From Micromonospora echinofusca (GTDB taxonomy: Bacteria > Actinomycetota > Actinomycetes > Mycobacteriales > Micromonosporaceae), in contig NZ_LT607733.1 in assembly GCF_900091445.1 (NCBI RefSeq), positions 1,939,501 through 2,003,500 on the forward strand: DNA of 64,000 nt, in the 5' to 3' direction. Shown here piece after piece: positions 36,489-45,430 of the stretch. A program made the position numbers and the translations under genes. The notes below the pieces were generated by a model. It did not search any database and was not told the DNA's origin. It worked only from the letters and a program-made list of their open reading frames with translations. How positions within the stretch are numbered: the first letter of the stretch is position 1; each line of letters starts with the position of its first letter.

Positions 36489-39400
36489 CAGTCGATCTCC
36501 GATCCATATTCAGCAGCGATGCGCTGCTGTGCGTCGTGCGCGTGTGCGCGCAGCTGCGCGGGGACAGGTGTGCTCTGGGGTGCCGGACGGGTGTCGTGCA
36601 CGGCGGTGACGCGGGCGGTGGTGGCGGCGACGGCGTCAGCGAGGGCGGTATTGCGGCTGGCGGCGCGGCGGGCTTGTTCTGCGGCGGCGGCGAGGCCGGC
36701 GTAGCGCGTGGGCAGGGCGCCGTCGTACCAGCGTTTCCACGTCGCGTGCTGGCCGTCGAGGGCCGTGGCCCGGCGGGTGCTGCCCGCGATCTGGTGGTCG
36801 AGACGGACGAGCTGCTGCTGGAGGTGGCCGATGTGTTGGGCGGCGGTGGTGGCGTGGGCGAGCACGTCGCTTTGAGCGGTGAGGCGCCGGGTGCGCGCGG
36901 GGCCGTGGTGCCACCAGCGCGGTTGCAGCCGCTGAGCTTGTACGCGCGCCTGTTGGTGTGCGGTGTGGGCGGTGGCGATCTGCTGGGTGAGGTCGTGGCG
37001 GTGGTGTTCGGCATCGGTGAGGGCGCGGTAAGCGGCGCGTAGGTCGTCGCCGGCGTAGGCAGGTGCGGCACGGTCGGCGGTCTGCTGCGCGGCGATGAGG
37101 CGGGCGAGTTCGGTATCGGGTGCGGTGGTGAGTTGTCCGGCGAGGGTGGCGGCGCCGAGAACGAGTCGGGCCCGGTGCCAGGCGTTCCAACGGCTGATCT
37201 CGCTGGTGTGTGGTTCAGGCCCAATGGGATGCTCGCCGGTGTACTGGTAGGTGTCGCGGTAGGCGCCGACGACCTCCGCGCGGGTGAGCCATTGCTGGCG
37301 ACCCGCGTCATCGGAGGGAACATCGCCGAGGGCGAGGGTCCAGGCGGGCCGGGTCTGCGCGGCGTGGTGGGCGAGTGCGTCGGTGCGGCGGTCGCAGATC
37401 GCGGCGACCTGGCGCAGGGCGTCGCCGATGTCGCCGGTCACGTTGGCAGGCAGGCGTTCGGTGTGGGTGCCCCACTGCTCGGGACGCTCGGCGACGGCCG
37501 GGTCTGCGGTGGCGCGTTGCATGAGGCGGTCGATGCGCCAGGACAGGACCGCGGCGAGGTCGTCGGCGCTGTCCAGCTCGCGAACGCGGATGACGCGGCT
37601 CAGGACGTCGCGGGGGTCGTGTCCGGCGGCGGCGTAGGTGGTGAGTCGGGTGATGAGTGCGGGGAGGGCGAGGTCGCGGGCGAGGCGGTCGGCGACGGCG
37701 GGGCCTCGTAGTTGGCGGACGATGGCGAGGTATTCGGGGATACGGGCGCGGGCGGCGAGGTCGTCGTAGATCGGCGTCCAGACGTGCAGGGCGTCGACGT
37801 CTGCAAGGAGCTGCTGTTCGGTCTCGGTGGCGGAGCGCTCGGGTGCGGTGCGGCGCATGATGTCGGCGAGCACGGCGACGGCGGCGGTGGGCGGCGCTGG
37901 TGGGGTGCCTTCGCGGGGTTCGTCGTCGGTGACGACGTAAGCCTCGTTGAGCGTTCGGGCGCGGGTCAGCATGACGTAGACGCGCTCCAAGGAGGTGCTG
38001 TCGTCGATGAGCGCGCGGGCGGTGTCGACGGTTTGCCCTTGGACGGAGTCGACGGTTTGGGCGTACGCGAGGTGGGTGTGCCGGGCGGTGTAGGCGGCGG
38101 GGAGAACCGTCGTGGTGCCGGTGACGACGTTGGTGACGTGCAGTTGGCTGTCGCGGCTGATGGCCTTGATGCGCCACTGGTCGCGGTTGGTGACGTAGTC
38201 GGGGCCGGCGGCGATGCGCCGGTCGTTGCGTCGGGTGACGATGACGTCTCCGACGCTCGCGATGTTGTCGTCGCGCAGGCGCACCGATGGGCCGCGCTGA
38301 ACGTGGCCGGCGGCGATGAGCATGGTGCGGGCGCGGTGGGCGATGTCTGCTGCCTCGTCGTTGGTGTCGACGAGGATCAGGCTGCGGCGCCCGGCGGTGG
38401 TGTCGGCGAGCCAGCGGGTGAGCATCTGGTCGACGAGGTCGGCTCGGTGCCCGCCGATGAGGCGGCGGTGTCGGTCGTAGTCGGCCAGGACGGTGATGTC
38501 GCCGTGGCGTAGCCGCAGCGAGGCAGGCCCTTCCCAAGGGTGGTGGAAGCGATGCACCTCCGCGAGGGTGCGAGTGACACCGAGCGCGGCGAGGTACCGC
38601 AACAGTCCACCGGGGCCGACGGCGGAGGTCTGGTGCGGGTCACCGACGAGGATCAGTTTCCCGCGCACCTGGTCGAGTTGAAGGGTGAGGCGGGCGAGGT
38701 CGTGGCTGGAGACCTGGGACGCCTCGTCGATGATGACCCACTGCCCTGGCGCGAACTGCCAGTCGCGTGCGCTGGTGCCGGCGGGTGGCCGCTGTTGGGC
38801 GTGCAGCCACCGGGCGATGTTCTCGGTACGCAGCGCCGTGCCGCCGGGTCGACGGGTGGCGTCGGCGAGCAGGTTCGCGGCGGCCTGGCCGACGGTGAGA
38901 CCGAGCACGGGCACACCCGCGTGGGCTGCTGCGGCGACGACGGCCCGTTGCAGGTGCGTCTTGCCGCTGCCGGCGGGACCGATGACACCGGTGACCCGGC
39001 GGTCGTCACCGATGAGGAACCGCAGGACATCGGTCTTCTCGCCCAGCAGACTCGTCTCGGCAATGGCCGCGTCGATGGCGTGGGCGGGTGCGGGTCGGGC
39101 ACCGCGCCGGCGGGCGTAGGCGATGACGTGCTGCTCGGCGGCCAGGACGCTGCGGGTGGTCAGGTGAAGGTCGCGATGGCGGGTGTATTCGCTGTGCTGG
39201 TCGCTGGCGCGTCGCAGGCTCGGCCCCCACTGCACGAGCGCGGGAGGTGTCAGGACGCGTAGGCCCGCGGTGTGCTGGGTGACGGCTGTGGCGGCGAGCT
39301 GCTGCACGCGTCGCCAGTCGTCGGTGGGGGAGTGGCCCGGGGCGATGCCGAGGGTCCGGCCGATGGCGAGTTCGAGGTGGTCGGGGCCGAAGACGGCGCG

Positions 39401-40735
39401 TTCGCGGCTGAGGGTGTGCACGGCGCGGGCGACCGCGAGGCGTTCGTCGGCGCGCACGGCGGCGTCGAGGACACGCGGCCAGTGAGCGCGCGGAACGCGG
39501 AGCTGGGTGGCGGCGGCCCGCAGTGTGGCTTCGTCCACGGTGGCGGCGCTTCCGGTGATACGCCGGGCATGGCGCAGCACCCTGGCCGCGGTGTCGGTGG
39601 TGCTGTCGTATGCGCGGCCGGCGAGCAGACGGCTGATCTGACCGCTGGTGTCGAGGCCGGCCTTGCGGTCTTCGGCAAGCCACCGCCGCACGGCCTCGTG
39701 CGTGGACTCGGCGCCCTTGTGCGGTCGGCGGGTCCGCAGGGTGGCGTGCTGCGCCCGAGCCCGCCATCGTCGGGTAGAGGTGCGCTGTAGCGGGTTCGAG
39801 GTGTGGTGAAGGTGCTCGGTGATGGCGGTACGGCGTTTGGCGTAGTGACGCAGGGACTCGTCGCTGATGCCGCCGATCTCGCGGATCCCGGAGTCGGAAC
39901 GGGGCGCGAACGTGATGCCACGGCGCTTGCCTAGCTCGGCTTCGATCGCGCGGTCATAGGCGATCCGGGCGCCGATCGCGGCCCGGTAGAGGGCCTTGCC
40001 GTCCAGAGCCAGCCACTGGGGGTCTGCGCCGTGAGTGCGGGCGAGGACCTTGGCGCTGATGACGATGTGCGCGTGCAGTTGGGGGTCGCGTTCGCGGCTG
40101 AGGCGGTGGTCGAAGACCATGGCCGCCAGGCCGCCGGTGTCGAGCTGCCGGACGCCGCCGGCGCCGGCGCGGGCGTAGGCGCCGTGGCGTTGCAGGTGAG
40201 CGAGCACGGCGCGGACACCGGCGTGGTGGGCGGCCATGACGTCGCGTTTGACGTCGTCATCGCCGAAGGCCCACAGCAGCGACACGCTGTTGACCGGGGA
40301 CGCGGTGACGTCGTACCCGGACACGGCCCGGCGTTCTGGTGCGGTCATCGCGTCGTACCACGCCTTGTCGCGCTGCTCGACAGTCGCATCGGGCGGAAGA
40401 AGGTCCAGTGCCCGCTGGGCGGCGGCAGCCCGGTACTCGTCGGTCTGCGGCGCGTAGGTGCGCCACCGCTGCCCAAGCTGATGGCCGACGCGCGGGTGCC
40501 GGCCTTCACCGATGAGCAGACGCATCTGCTTCTCGGTCACCCAACCGCTCACGCCCAGCACTGCGGCGCCGTCACCGGCCCACCACCCAGGACTCTCGCC
40601 TCGTGCGGTCGGGTCGGTGTAGTAGGCGGTGGGGTCATCGCCGGTCGGGGCGCGCAGGTCGTGCCGTCCGGCGGCGACCTGCTCCATCACGTACCGGTAT
40701 CCGCTGCCAGGCGAGATACGCGTGATGGTCAACAT
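36488..40735 (-). CDS. MobF-type conjugative relaxase with C-terminal helicase
   Basis: About 1415 residues from ATG 40735. The TrwC relaxase domain (about 1-300) starts with MLTITRISPGSG, has Tyr pairs near residues 38-39 and the metal site QLHAHIVIS (about 219-227). A RecD/TraI-like helicase follows: Walker A GPAGSGKTH (about 583), Walker B VIIDEASQ, motif III GDPHQTSAVG and an SF1 C-terminal motif (YAQTVDSVQGQTVD). A long Ala/Arg helical tail closes it. It would nick at oriT and unwind the transferred strand. An upstream TTG at 40759 is less likely as start. Confidence 0.9.
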   Translation of the reverse strand: MLTITRISPGSGYRYVMEQVAAGRHDLRAPTGDDPTAYYTDPTARGESPGWWAGDGAAVLGVSGWVTEKQMRLLIGEGRHPRVGHQLGQRWRTYAPQTDEYRAAAAQRALDLLPPDATVEQRDKAWYDAMTAPERRAVSGYDVTASPVNSVSLLWAFGDDDVKRDVMAAHHAGVRAVLAHLQRHGAYARAGAGGVRQLDTGGLAAMVFDHRLSRERDPQLHAHIVISAKVLARTHGADPQWLALDGKALYRAAIGARIAYDRAIEAELGKRRGITFAPRSDSGIREIGGISDESLRHYAKRRTAITEHLHHTSNPLQRTSTRRWRARAQHATLRTRRPHKGAESTHEAVRRWLAEDRKAGLDTSGQISRLLAGRAYDSTTDTAARVLRHARRITGSAATVDEATLRAAATQLRVPRAHWPRVLDAAVRADERLAVARAVHTLSRERAVFGPDHLELAIGRTLGIAPGHSPTDDWRRVQQLAATAVTQHTAGLRVLTPPALVQWGPSLRRASDQHSEYTRHRDLHLTTRSVLAAEQHVIAYARRRGARPAPAHAIDAAIAETSLLGEKTDVLRFLIGDDRRVTGVIGPAGSGKTHLQRAVVAAAAHAGVPVLGLTVGQAAANLLADATRRPGGTALRTENIARWLHAQQRPPAGTSARDWQFAPGQWVIIDEASQVSSHDLARLTLQLDQVRGKLILVGDPHQTSAVGPGGLLRYLAALGVTRTLAEVHRFHHPWEGPASLRLRHGDITVLADYDRHRRLIGGHRADLVDQMLTRWLADTTAGRRSLILVDTNDEAADIAHRARTMLIAAGHVQRGPSVRLRDDNIASVGDVIVTRRNDRRIAAGPDYVTNRDQWRIKAISRDSQLHVTNVVTGTTTVLPAAYTARHTHLAYAQTVDSVQGQTVDTARALIDDSTSLERVYVMLTRARTLNEAYVVTDDEPREGTPPAPPTAAVAVLADIMRRTAPERSATETEQQLLADVDALHVWTPIYDDLAARARIPEYLAIVRQLRGPAVADRLARDLALPALITRLTTYAAAGHDPRDVLSRVIRVRELDSADDLAAVLSWRIDRLMQRATADPAVAERPEQWGTHTERLPANVTGDIGDALRQVAAICDRRTDALAHHAAQTRPAWTLALGDVPSDDAGRQQWLTRAEVVGAYRDTYQYTGEHPIGPEPHTSEISRWNAWHRARLVLGAATLAGQLTTAPDTELARLIAAQQTADRAAPAYAGDDLRAAYRALTDAEHHRHDLTQQIATAHTAHQQARVQAQRLQPRWWHHGPARTRRLTAQSDVLAHATTAAQHIGHLQQQLVRLDHQIAGSTRRATALDGQHATWKRWYDGALPTRYAGLAAAAEQARRAASRNTALADAVAATTARVTAVHDTRPAPQSTPVPAQLRAHAHDAQQRIAAEYGSEID

Positions 40736-40970
40736 GTCGAAACCGTAGAAGATCAACACGTTAGGCGGCTATGGAGAATGCAAGAGGGTGTGTCGCCTCT
40801 AAGGGTATTAGGTGATCATGGCGGGCGTGTTTGGGCAGGCAGGCATGCATGTAGCTGATCGGGGAGTGGTCGGGGAATGATTTCTGGAATTGCGGCTACT
40901 GTCGAACGAATTGGCAGATTGCAGGGTTGGGAATGTGTTGGCGGTAGTGGAATGCCGGTACGGTCGTTGT
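40736..40970. other. Candidate oriT / divergent promoter region
   Basis: A 235-bp gap between the relaxase and the divergent small gene. It looks more AT-rich than its surroundings and carries short repeats (GGCGG...CGCC around 40763-40798, GGGAATG twice) and ATGCATG. MobF elements often place oriT next to the relaxase start. No nic site can be named. Confidence 0.35.
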
Positions 40971-41399
40971 ATGGCGAGTCAAACGGGGAATGATGCGGTC
41001 CGCGCGCTACGGGCGCGGCAAGAGGTGGAGCGGCGCGCGGTGCGGGCCGTCGCGCAGTCCGGGGCGGCGGTCGCCGAGGTCGCGCAGCGGCGCGCTGAGG
41101 TGCTGGCGAAGCTTGACGGGGAGGTCCGGGACGCGACGGCGGCGCATGAGCTGTCGGTGGTGGTCTTGGCGACGATGCTGCGTGATGACGCGTTGGCCGC
41201 TGAGTTGTCCGGGCTGGACGTGAGCAAGGTGCGAGCGCTGCGGCGCACGGCCGACGGGGCCGCGATACGGGAGCGCGTCGCGCAGCTCGGCGCGGTGGTG
41301 CCGAGTCGTCGTGGCCGTCCCCGCGCGGCGGCGAACGCCTCGCCCTCGGGCTTGGTGGACGAGACGGCGTCAGCCGCCGGCCCGTTGGCCGGCGGCTGA
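40971..41399 (+). CDS. Small helical protein with AT-hook-like tail, possible relaxosome accessory
   Basis: A 142-residue protein from ATG 40971. It is almost all charged helix (RARQEVERRAVRAVAQSG, AQRRAEVLAKLDGEV), then RGRPRAAAN, an AT-hook-like basic motif. It is transcribed away from the relaxase across the candidate oriT. Position and DNA-binding look suggest an accessory relaxosome or regulatory role; unproven. Confidence 0.6.
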   Translation: MASQTGNDAVRALRARQEVERRAVRAVAQSGAAVAEVAQRRAEVLAKLDGEVRDATAAHELSVVVLATMLRDDALAAELSGLDVSKVRALRRTADGAAIRERVAQLGAVVPSRRGRPRAAANASPSGLVDETASAAGPLAGG

Positions 41400-41416
41400 G
41401 CGGAGGCGAGTGCGGA

Positions 41417-42088
41417 TCAGGTCATGTCCAGCCCGCAGCCGGGGCATACGAGGGCCGTTTCTTCGTCCAGCCAGAGTCCGTCCTGCTCCACTGCGGTGCA
41501 CTGCTCGGGGGTCGGGGCGGGCCAGGGACCGACGATGACCTGTCGACCGGGGTAGACCCACTGCTGCTCTAGCGCGCCGTGGAAGGCGACGGGCGCTGTG
41601 GGGCGGGCCAGGGGCAGGGTGTGGCGGTAGCGCAGTTCGGTCCCTGCCAGGTTGGTAGGGGGGTACGGGGGGAACTTGCGGTGCACGCTGGCGCGGAAGC
41701 GGTCGAAGTTGTCGAACGAGGGCGAGCGCAGCTCGGCGCGGTCGATGAGGGCGAGTGCTTCGTATGGCAGGTCCCGGCGGTGGTGGTCACGGGCCGCGTC
41801 GAGGTGAGCGGCGGCGCGGGCGTCACGTTCGGCGCGGCGCTGATCCCGTAGCGCTTGAGTGGTGCGGGGTGCGGTGAGGGTGTGGGGGTGTGCGGCGAGG
41901 TGTGCGGCGACCGCGCGCCAGATGGTGTCTCGGCCGTGTCGGTCGGTGAGGGCTTCTAAGTGGCCGTCGGCGAGGTAGCGGACGGTGTTGTCGATGGAGA
42001 AGTTGAACGGGCCGTTGTAGTAGTTGGGAGCCCAGTCCTGGCAGACGTGAGCGATGGTGATCCGATCGGCGCGGCTGAGGGAACTCAA
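41417..42088 (-). CDS. Hypothetical protein with C-terminal CxxC
   Basis: A 223-residue protein. The N-terminus reads ITIAHVCQDWAPNYYNGPFN, a helical Ala/Arg middle follows, and the end is LVCPGCGLDMT, a CxxC knuckle. It overlaps nothing; 136 bp separate it from the upstream gene. Possibly a nucleic-acid-binding accessory protein. Confidence 0.6.
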   Translation of the reverse strand: MSSLSRADRITIAHVCQDWAPNYYNGPFNFSIDNTVRYLADGHLEALTDRHGRDTIWRAVAAHLAAHPHTLTAPRTTQALRDQRRAERDARAAAHLDAARDHHRRDLPYEALALIDRAELRSPSFDNFDRFRASVHRKFPPYPPTNLAGTELRYRHTLPLARPTAPVAFHGALEQQWVYPGRQVIVGPWPAPTPEQCTAVEQDGLWLDEETALVCPGCGLDMT

Positions 42089-42224
42089 GGTTCTGCCTTC
42101 CGTTGACGGTGCGACGTGGGGTGAGGGGCGGGAGCGGCAGCCGGCGGCGGCGTGCTCGATGCGCGCCGATGCCGTCGCGGTGCGGCGGCCCAGCCGCCGA
42201 GTTGGCGGCCGGGCGGCGCGCTGA

Positions 42225-42668
42225 TCAGTCGGTTTGACCGAGGAGGCGGCGGTGGTCGCCGGTGGTGACCCATCCGGCGGTATCGCCGAAGAGTCGTTCG
42301 GCGCGGTGGGCGAGCGTGACGGAGTGCAGCTCGGGTCGCTGCGCGTGGTGCTTGCTGCTCTGCCAGAGGTCGAGCAGGAGGGCGGCCAGGCGCAGAGTGT
42401 GGCGCATGCGCCCGGGGTTGCAGGCGTCGCAGCGGTGTCGGCGGGCGTACTTGATCAGGGCGACGGTGGCGGCGCGTAGCTCGATGGCGGCGGCGGTGTC
42501 GTTGATGCGCGTGGTGGGCCACGTCGGGGCGTGCTCGCAGAGGTGCAGGACGGTGAGCGCCTGTGCCATGCGGCGGCGGGCAGTGTCGAGCAGGTGAAGG
42601 ACTTGCCGTGTGCGCTGGTCGGCGGGCAGCGTCGGTAGGAGCATGGTGGGGTCGGCTGGTGCTGTCAT
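42225..42668 (-). CDS. Hypothetical helical protein, 147 aa
   Basis: Helical, with a Cys/His cluster RRHRCDACNPGRMRH near the middle. ATG 42668 is preceded by AGGAGT. Its upstream region carries a copy of the shared GTTC-N12-GAAC leader (42711-42730), with a weak -10. No family recognised. Confidence 0.6.
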   Translation of the reverse strand: MTAPADPTMLLPTLPADQRTRQVLHLLDTARRRMAQALTVLHLCEHAPTWPTTRINDTAAAIELRAATVALIKYARRHRCDACNPGRMRHTLRLAALLLDLWQSSKHHAQRPELHSVTLAHRAERLFGDTAGWVTTGDHRRLLGQTD

Positions 42669-42710
42669 GGGGGACTCCTGCTGTGGGGTTTGGTGGGGTA
42701 TTCGAGCGGG

Positions 42711-42745
42711 GTTCGCTATCCCTCTCGAACGCCTGTTGCTTGACC
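42711..42745 (-). promoter_or_regulatory. Shared promoter/operator box E
   Basis: On the minus strand: weak -10-like TCAAGC, 7 nt, then GTTC (42730-42727), 12-nt spacer GAGAGGGATAGC, GAAC (42714-42711). Same geometry as boxes A-D, but the -10 is poor. Confidence 0.45.
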
Positions 42746-42816
42746 CGCTGCGGGGCTTTCTTCGTCCGGGTGGCCCGAGGCTTTGTCTGCGCTCCGGCCA
42801 CCCGAGCGGATGCTGA

Positions 42817-43458
42817 TTACCGGTAGCGGCGGCGCTGCATCGGGCGCGTCGTGGTGACGGTCGCGCCGATGTTGGGGTGCCACTCCTTGACGCCTCCGCC
42901 GCGTCGCTTGGCCGCGTACATTGCTGCGTCTGCCCTGCTGATTAGGTCGACGGCGGTAACGTCGTTGTGGTCCGCGAGGGCGAGCCCGAGGCTGGCGTAG
43001 CAACCGAAGTTCGTTGCCCCGAGGGTGACCGTGGTTGCGTCGAGCGCCTGAGCGGCGGCCTCGGCGTTGATTCGGGCGGTCTGCATGCCGTCGTCCGTGA
43101 TGATCATGAACTCATCGCCTCCCATTCGACCGACCTTCGCGCGCGAAAGATTGAGCGCCGTCAGGGTGTTTGCTACCTGGCAGAGCACGAGGTCCCCGGC
43201 GGTGTGGCCGTGTTCGTCGTTGATCTCTTTGAAGCGGTTGAGGTCGAGAAGGGCGACGGATACCGGACGGGCGGGGTCGGCGAGCAGGGCGTTTAGATGC
43301 CTGAGCAGGGCGCGGCGGTTCGGCAGTCCGGTCAGCGCGTCGTGGTCGGCTTCGTGGCGGGCGGTGGCCAGGTCGGTGCGAAGCTTCGCGTTGCGCGCGA
43401 GTAGCACGATGCACGACGCGGTGGTGGTTGCGAGCAGGACCGTGGATGCGGTGAGCAT
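42817..43458 (-). CDS. Membrane-anchored GGDEF diguanylate cyclase
   Basis: A 213-residue protein: one TM helix (residues 4-20), a short linker, then a GGDEF domain with DALTGLPNRRAL, LLDLNRFKEIND and an intact GGDEF at 113-117. It should make cyclic di-GMP at the membrane. The inhibitory RxxD site normally 5 residues before GGDEF is absent (LSRA there), so product inhibition may be lost. It has no visible sensor domain. Expression is from box A, whose -10 lies about 75 bp upstream of the ATG. Confidence 0.88.
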   Translation of the reverse strand: MLTASTVLLATTTASCIVLLARNAKLRTDLATARHEADHDALTGLPNRRALLRHLNALLADPARPVSVALLDLNRFKEINDEHGHTAGDLVLCQVANTLTALNLSRAKVGRMGGDEFMIITDDGMQTARINAEAAAQALDATTVTLGATNFGCYASLGLALADHNDVTAVDLISRADAAMYAAKRRGGGVKEWHPNIGATVTTTRPMQRRRYR

Positions 43459-43476
43459 GTGTGCTCTCCCTGAGTA

Positions 43477-43901
43477 GGGGGTTTGTGTGTGGTGTGCGGT
43501 GGGGGTTCGCCATCCCCTCCGAACAGTTCTTACTATACCCGGTCCTGTGTCCGCTGGCTACCTATGTCCGTCCTGTTCGGACGTGAGAATTTATGATCTT
43601 GGTGGGTTGCGGCCGGCGGCTACGCCGACCAGCTCGCGGCGTGCGGGCGTGGCGCGTCCCCCACTTCTTTCGGCGGTGGGGGCGAGTTCACTCGTCCCGC
43701 GGCGCGCGCAGTGGAGGTCAAGTTCGGGTGCGGGGTTTCGAGGAAAAGATCATGCGGGGTGTGCATGATGTTTTGCGAGCCGCGCCCGGACTTGACCGGA
43801 GCGAGCACGTCGCTAGCCTGTTGGGCCCCCACCGAAGGAGAAGGGGTTTTGGCAGTGCGGCCGGAGGCCGCTTCCGGTTTCCGGTCCGTCAGGACCGGGC
43901 C
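43477..43901. repeat. 425-bp direct repeat, copy A
   Basis: Identical over its whole length, as far as I can read, to 46960-47384 (offset 3483). It contains promoter/operator box A, the stem CCCCCAC...GTGGGGG, and ends with the stem-loop CCGGTCC-GTCA-GGACCGG (43881-43898). Flanks differ at once on both sides. Confidence 0.93.
43505..43540 (-). promoter_or_regulatory. Shared promoter/operator box A (GGDEF gene)
   Basis: Minus strand: -10 TATAGT (43537-43532), 7 nt, GTTC (43524-43521), 12-nt spacer GGAGGGGATGGC, GAAC (43508-43505). The palindrome would sit at or just after the transcription start, a typical repressor site or a leader hairpin. Confidence 0.65.
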
Positions 43902-43958
43902 TGCGACCCGCCGCCGTCCGGCGGCGGCCATGGTGGGCCGCCGCCGAGCGCCGGATGG

Positions 43959-44474
43959 TTACCGGTCGGTGGTGGGTGGCTTGATCTGTTGTACGCGGTG
44001 CAGTTGCTCGATGAGGATTTGAGCGGCGGGCGTGTGCGTCCGGGGATCCCAGATTCGCCGGTAACCGCTCGTCCAGAGCAGCCGCCATATCTGGGCGGCG
44101 TGGCCTGGGCGGGCACCTGCCGGGTCGCCGGTGGTTGCGGGTGCGTCTGGTGGCTGGGTGCGGTAGCGGGTCATGGTGCCGGCGAGCATGGGGCATGCGG
44201 TCACGCTGTACCGGGCGCACTCGGGGTGCATGGCGGGTTCGGGGGAGATGAGTCGAGACAGGTCGACGTCTCGCATGGCGAAGACGAACGGCGGGGACAT
44301 CGCGTTGCCGCAGATTTGGCAGATGCGGTCGGTCAGGGCCGCTAGGAGCCGTTCGGCGTCGATGGCTCCGAACCGGTGCCGGCCGTCGGGCATTTGCATG
44401 GTAATCCACGGTACGACCAGGCCGCCGATGGTGGGGCGGTGCCGCAGCGTGACGGGAATGGGGATCTCGAGCAT
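43959..44474 (-). CDS. Cys-rich zinc-ribbon-like hypothetical protein
   Basis: About 171 residues from ATG 44474, 86 bp after the previous gene. It begins with VTLRHRPTIGGLVVPWIT, then ICQICGNAMSPPFVF and HPECARYSVTACPMLAG, so a CxxC and a HxxC...C cluster likely bind zinc. I have the impression of a recurrent actinobacterial accessory family but cannot name it. The longer in-frame ORF upstream is shadow. Confidence 0.6.
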   Translation of the reverse strand: MLEIPIPVTLRHRPTIGGLVVPWITMQMPDGRHRFGAIDAERLLAALTDRICQICGNAMSPPFVFAMRDVDLSRLISPEPAMHPECARYSVTACPMLAGTMTRYRTQPPDAPATTGDPAGARPGHAAQIWRLLWTSGYRRIWDPRTHTPAAQILIEQLHRVQQIKPPTTDR

Positions 44475-44560
44475 GAGGGGTCTTTCTGGCTGGGGTGGTG
44501 CCGGCCGGGGCAGCCCGGCCGGCATCGACGGTCGGGAGAGCTGGGGTGGGTGTCGTCGGC

Positions 44561-45271
44561 CTAGCCAGTGATGTCCGCGCCGAAGCGGCGCAGCATGTCG
44601 GCGAGCGGGATCGCTTCGCGGGTGGTGCTGCCGTCGTGGGCGATGCTGAACGCGTGGAAGGCTTCGCCGGTCTGGTGCGGCGTGTACTCGATGTGCTCGA
44701 CGTGCTGCCCGTGGAAGGCGGCGCGTAGCAGGGCGTGGATGGTGGCGGCGTGGTCCGTGACCGGCGTCGCTCCCGGGGTGGTCCTGCGGTTCAGGGCGCG
44801 GATGATGCGCCGCGTTCGTGACGGGGCGCGGGAGGCCGTGTCGGTGACGACGACCGTGACGGAGAAGATGCCGGTGCGGTACACGCGTAGCGCGCAGGTG
44901 GCCAGGGTTCCGCCGCCGGTCAAGTAAGTCAGGGTGCCCGTGACTTCGAGGGGCGCCGGTCCGGGGGTCACCGGCACCGTGTGCGCGAAACCGGGCTGGG
45001 CGCGGGTGCCCTCCCAGGCTCGATCCGCCTCCAGGTCGGTGCCCAGGGTGTCGGGAATGACGGCATACGGACGCACGGCCTCGATGACGGTGTCCGGGTC
45101 GGTGACGCACTCCGCCGCGCCGAGCCAGACGGGCATGGCATCAGGGCTGGTCTCGTCCAGTACGTCGGTGTTGATCACCTGGGCGAAAAAGCTGTGCAAC
45201 GGGCGGTCCCACCCCACGCGCACGATGTAGCCGCTCCGGTCGGGGAGGGCGTCGAGCTGACGACTGCTCAC
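44561..45271 (-). CDS. Hypothetical protein, first gene of box C operon
   Basis: A 236-residue protein from GTG 45271 behind AAGGAG. The N-terminal half (YIVRVGWDRPLHSFFAQVIN, VWLGAAECVTDPDTVIEAV) and the C-terminal half (EYTPHQTGEAFHAFSIAHD) look like beta-rich domains. No family recognised. Promoter box C lies about 40-70 bp upstream. Confidence 0.65.
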   Translation of the reverse strand: MSSRQLDALPDRSGYIVRVGWDRPLHSFFAQVINTDVLDETSPDAMPVWLGAAECVTDPDTVIEAVRPYAVIPDTLGTDLEADRAWEGTRAQPGFAHTVPVTPGPAPLEVTGTLTYLTGGGTLATCALRVYRTGIFSVTVVVTDTASRAPSRTRRIIRALNRRTTPGATPVTDHAATIHALLRAAFHGQHVEHIEYTPHQTGEAFHAFSIAHDGSTTREAIPLADMLRRFGADITG

Positions 45272-45309
45272 AAGAAATCTCCTTGGGGTTCGGTGACTGT
45301 CCTGGTGGG

Positions 45310-45345
45310 GTTCGCCGTCCCGTCAGAACTATCCTTACTGTACCC
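45310..45345 (-). promoter_or_regulatory. Shared promoter/operator box C
   Basis: Minus strand: -10 TACAGT (45342-45337), 7 nt, GTTC (45329-45326), 12-nt spacer TGACGGGACGGC, GAAC (45313-45310). Sequence differs from box A outside the key bases, so similarity is not just recent duplication. Confidence 0.65.
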
Positions 45346-45430
45346 GTTTTCGCGCCGGCCGTCCACTTGGGAAACTCGGAAGGGTGGTGCCGCCCGGGGG
45401 AGTCGCGCGTGGCGACTCCCCCGGGTGCTG

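Noticed and set aside
37308..38537. 409-codon minus-strand ORF in another frame of the relaxase
   Set aside because: Arg/His/Pro-rich frame shadow of the MobF helicase.
43711..44022. Cys-rich plus-strand ORF in the 425-bp repeat
   Set aside because: Frame diverges outside the repeat, and copy B stops after a few codons; not conserved as a protein.
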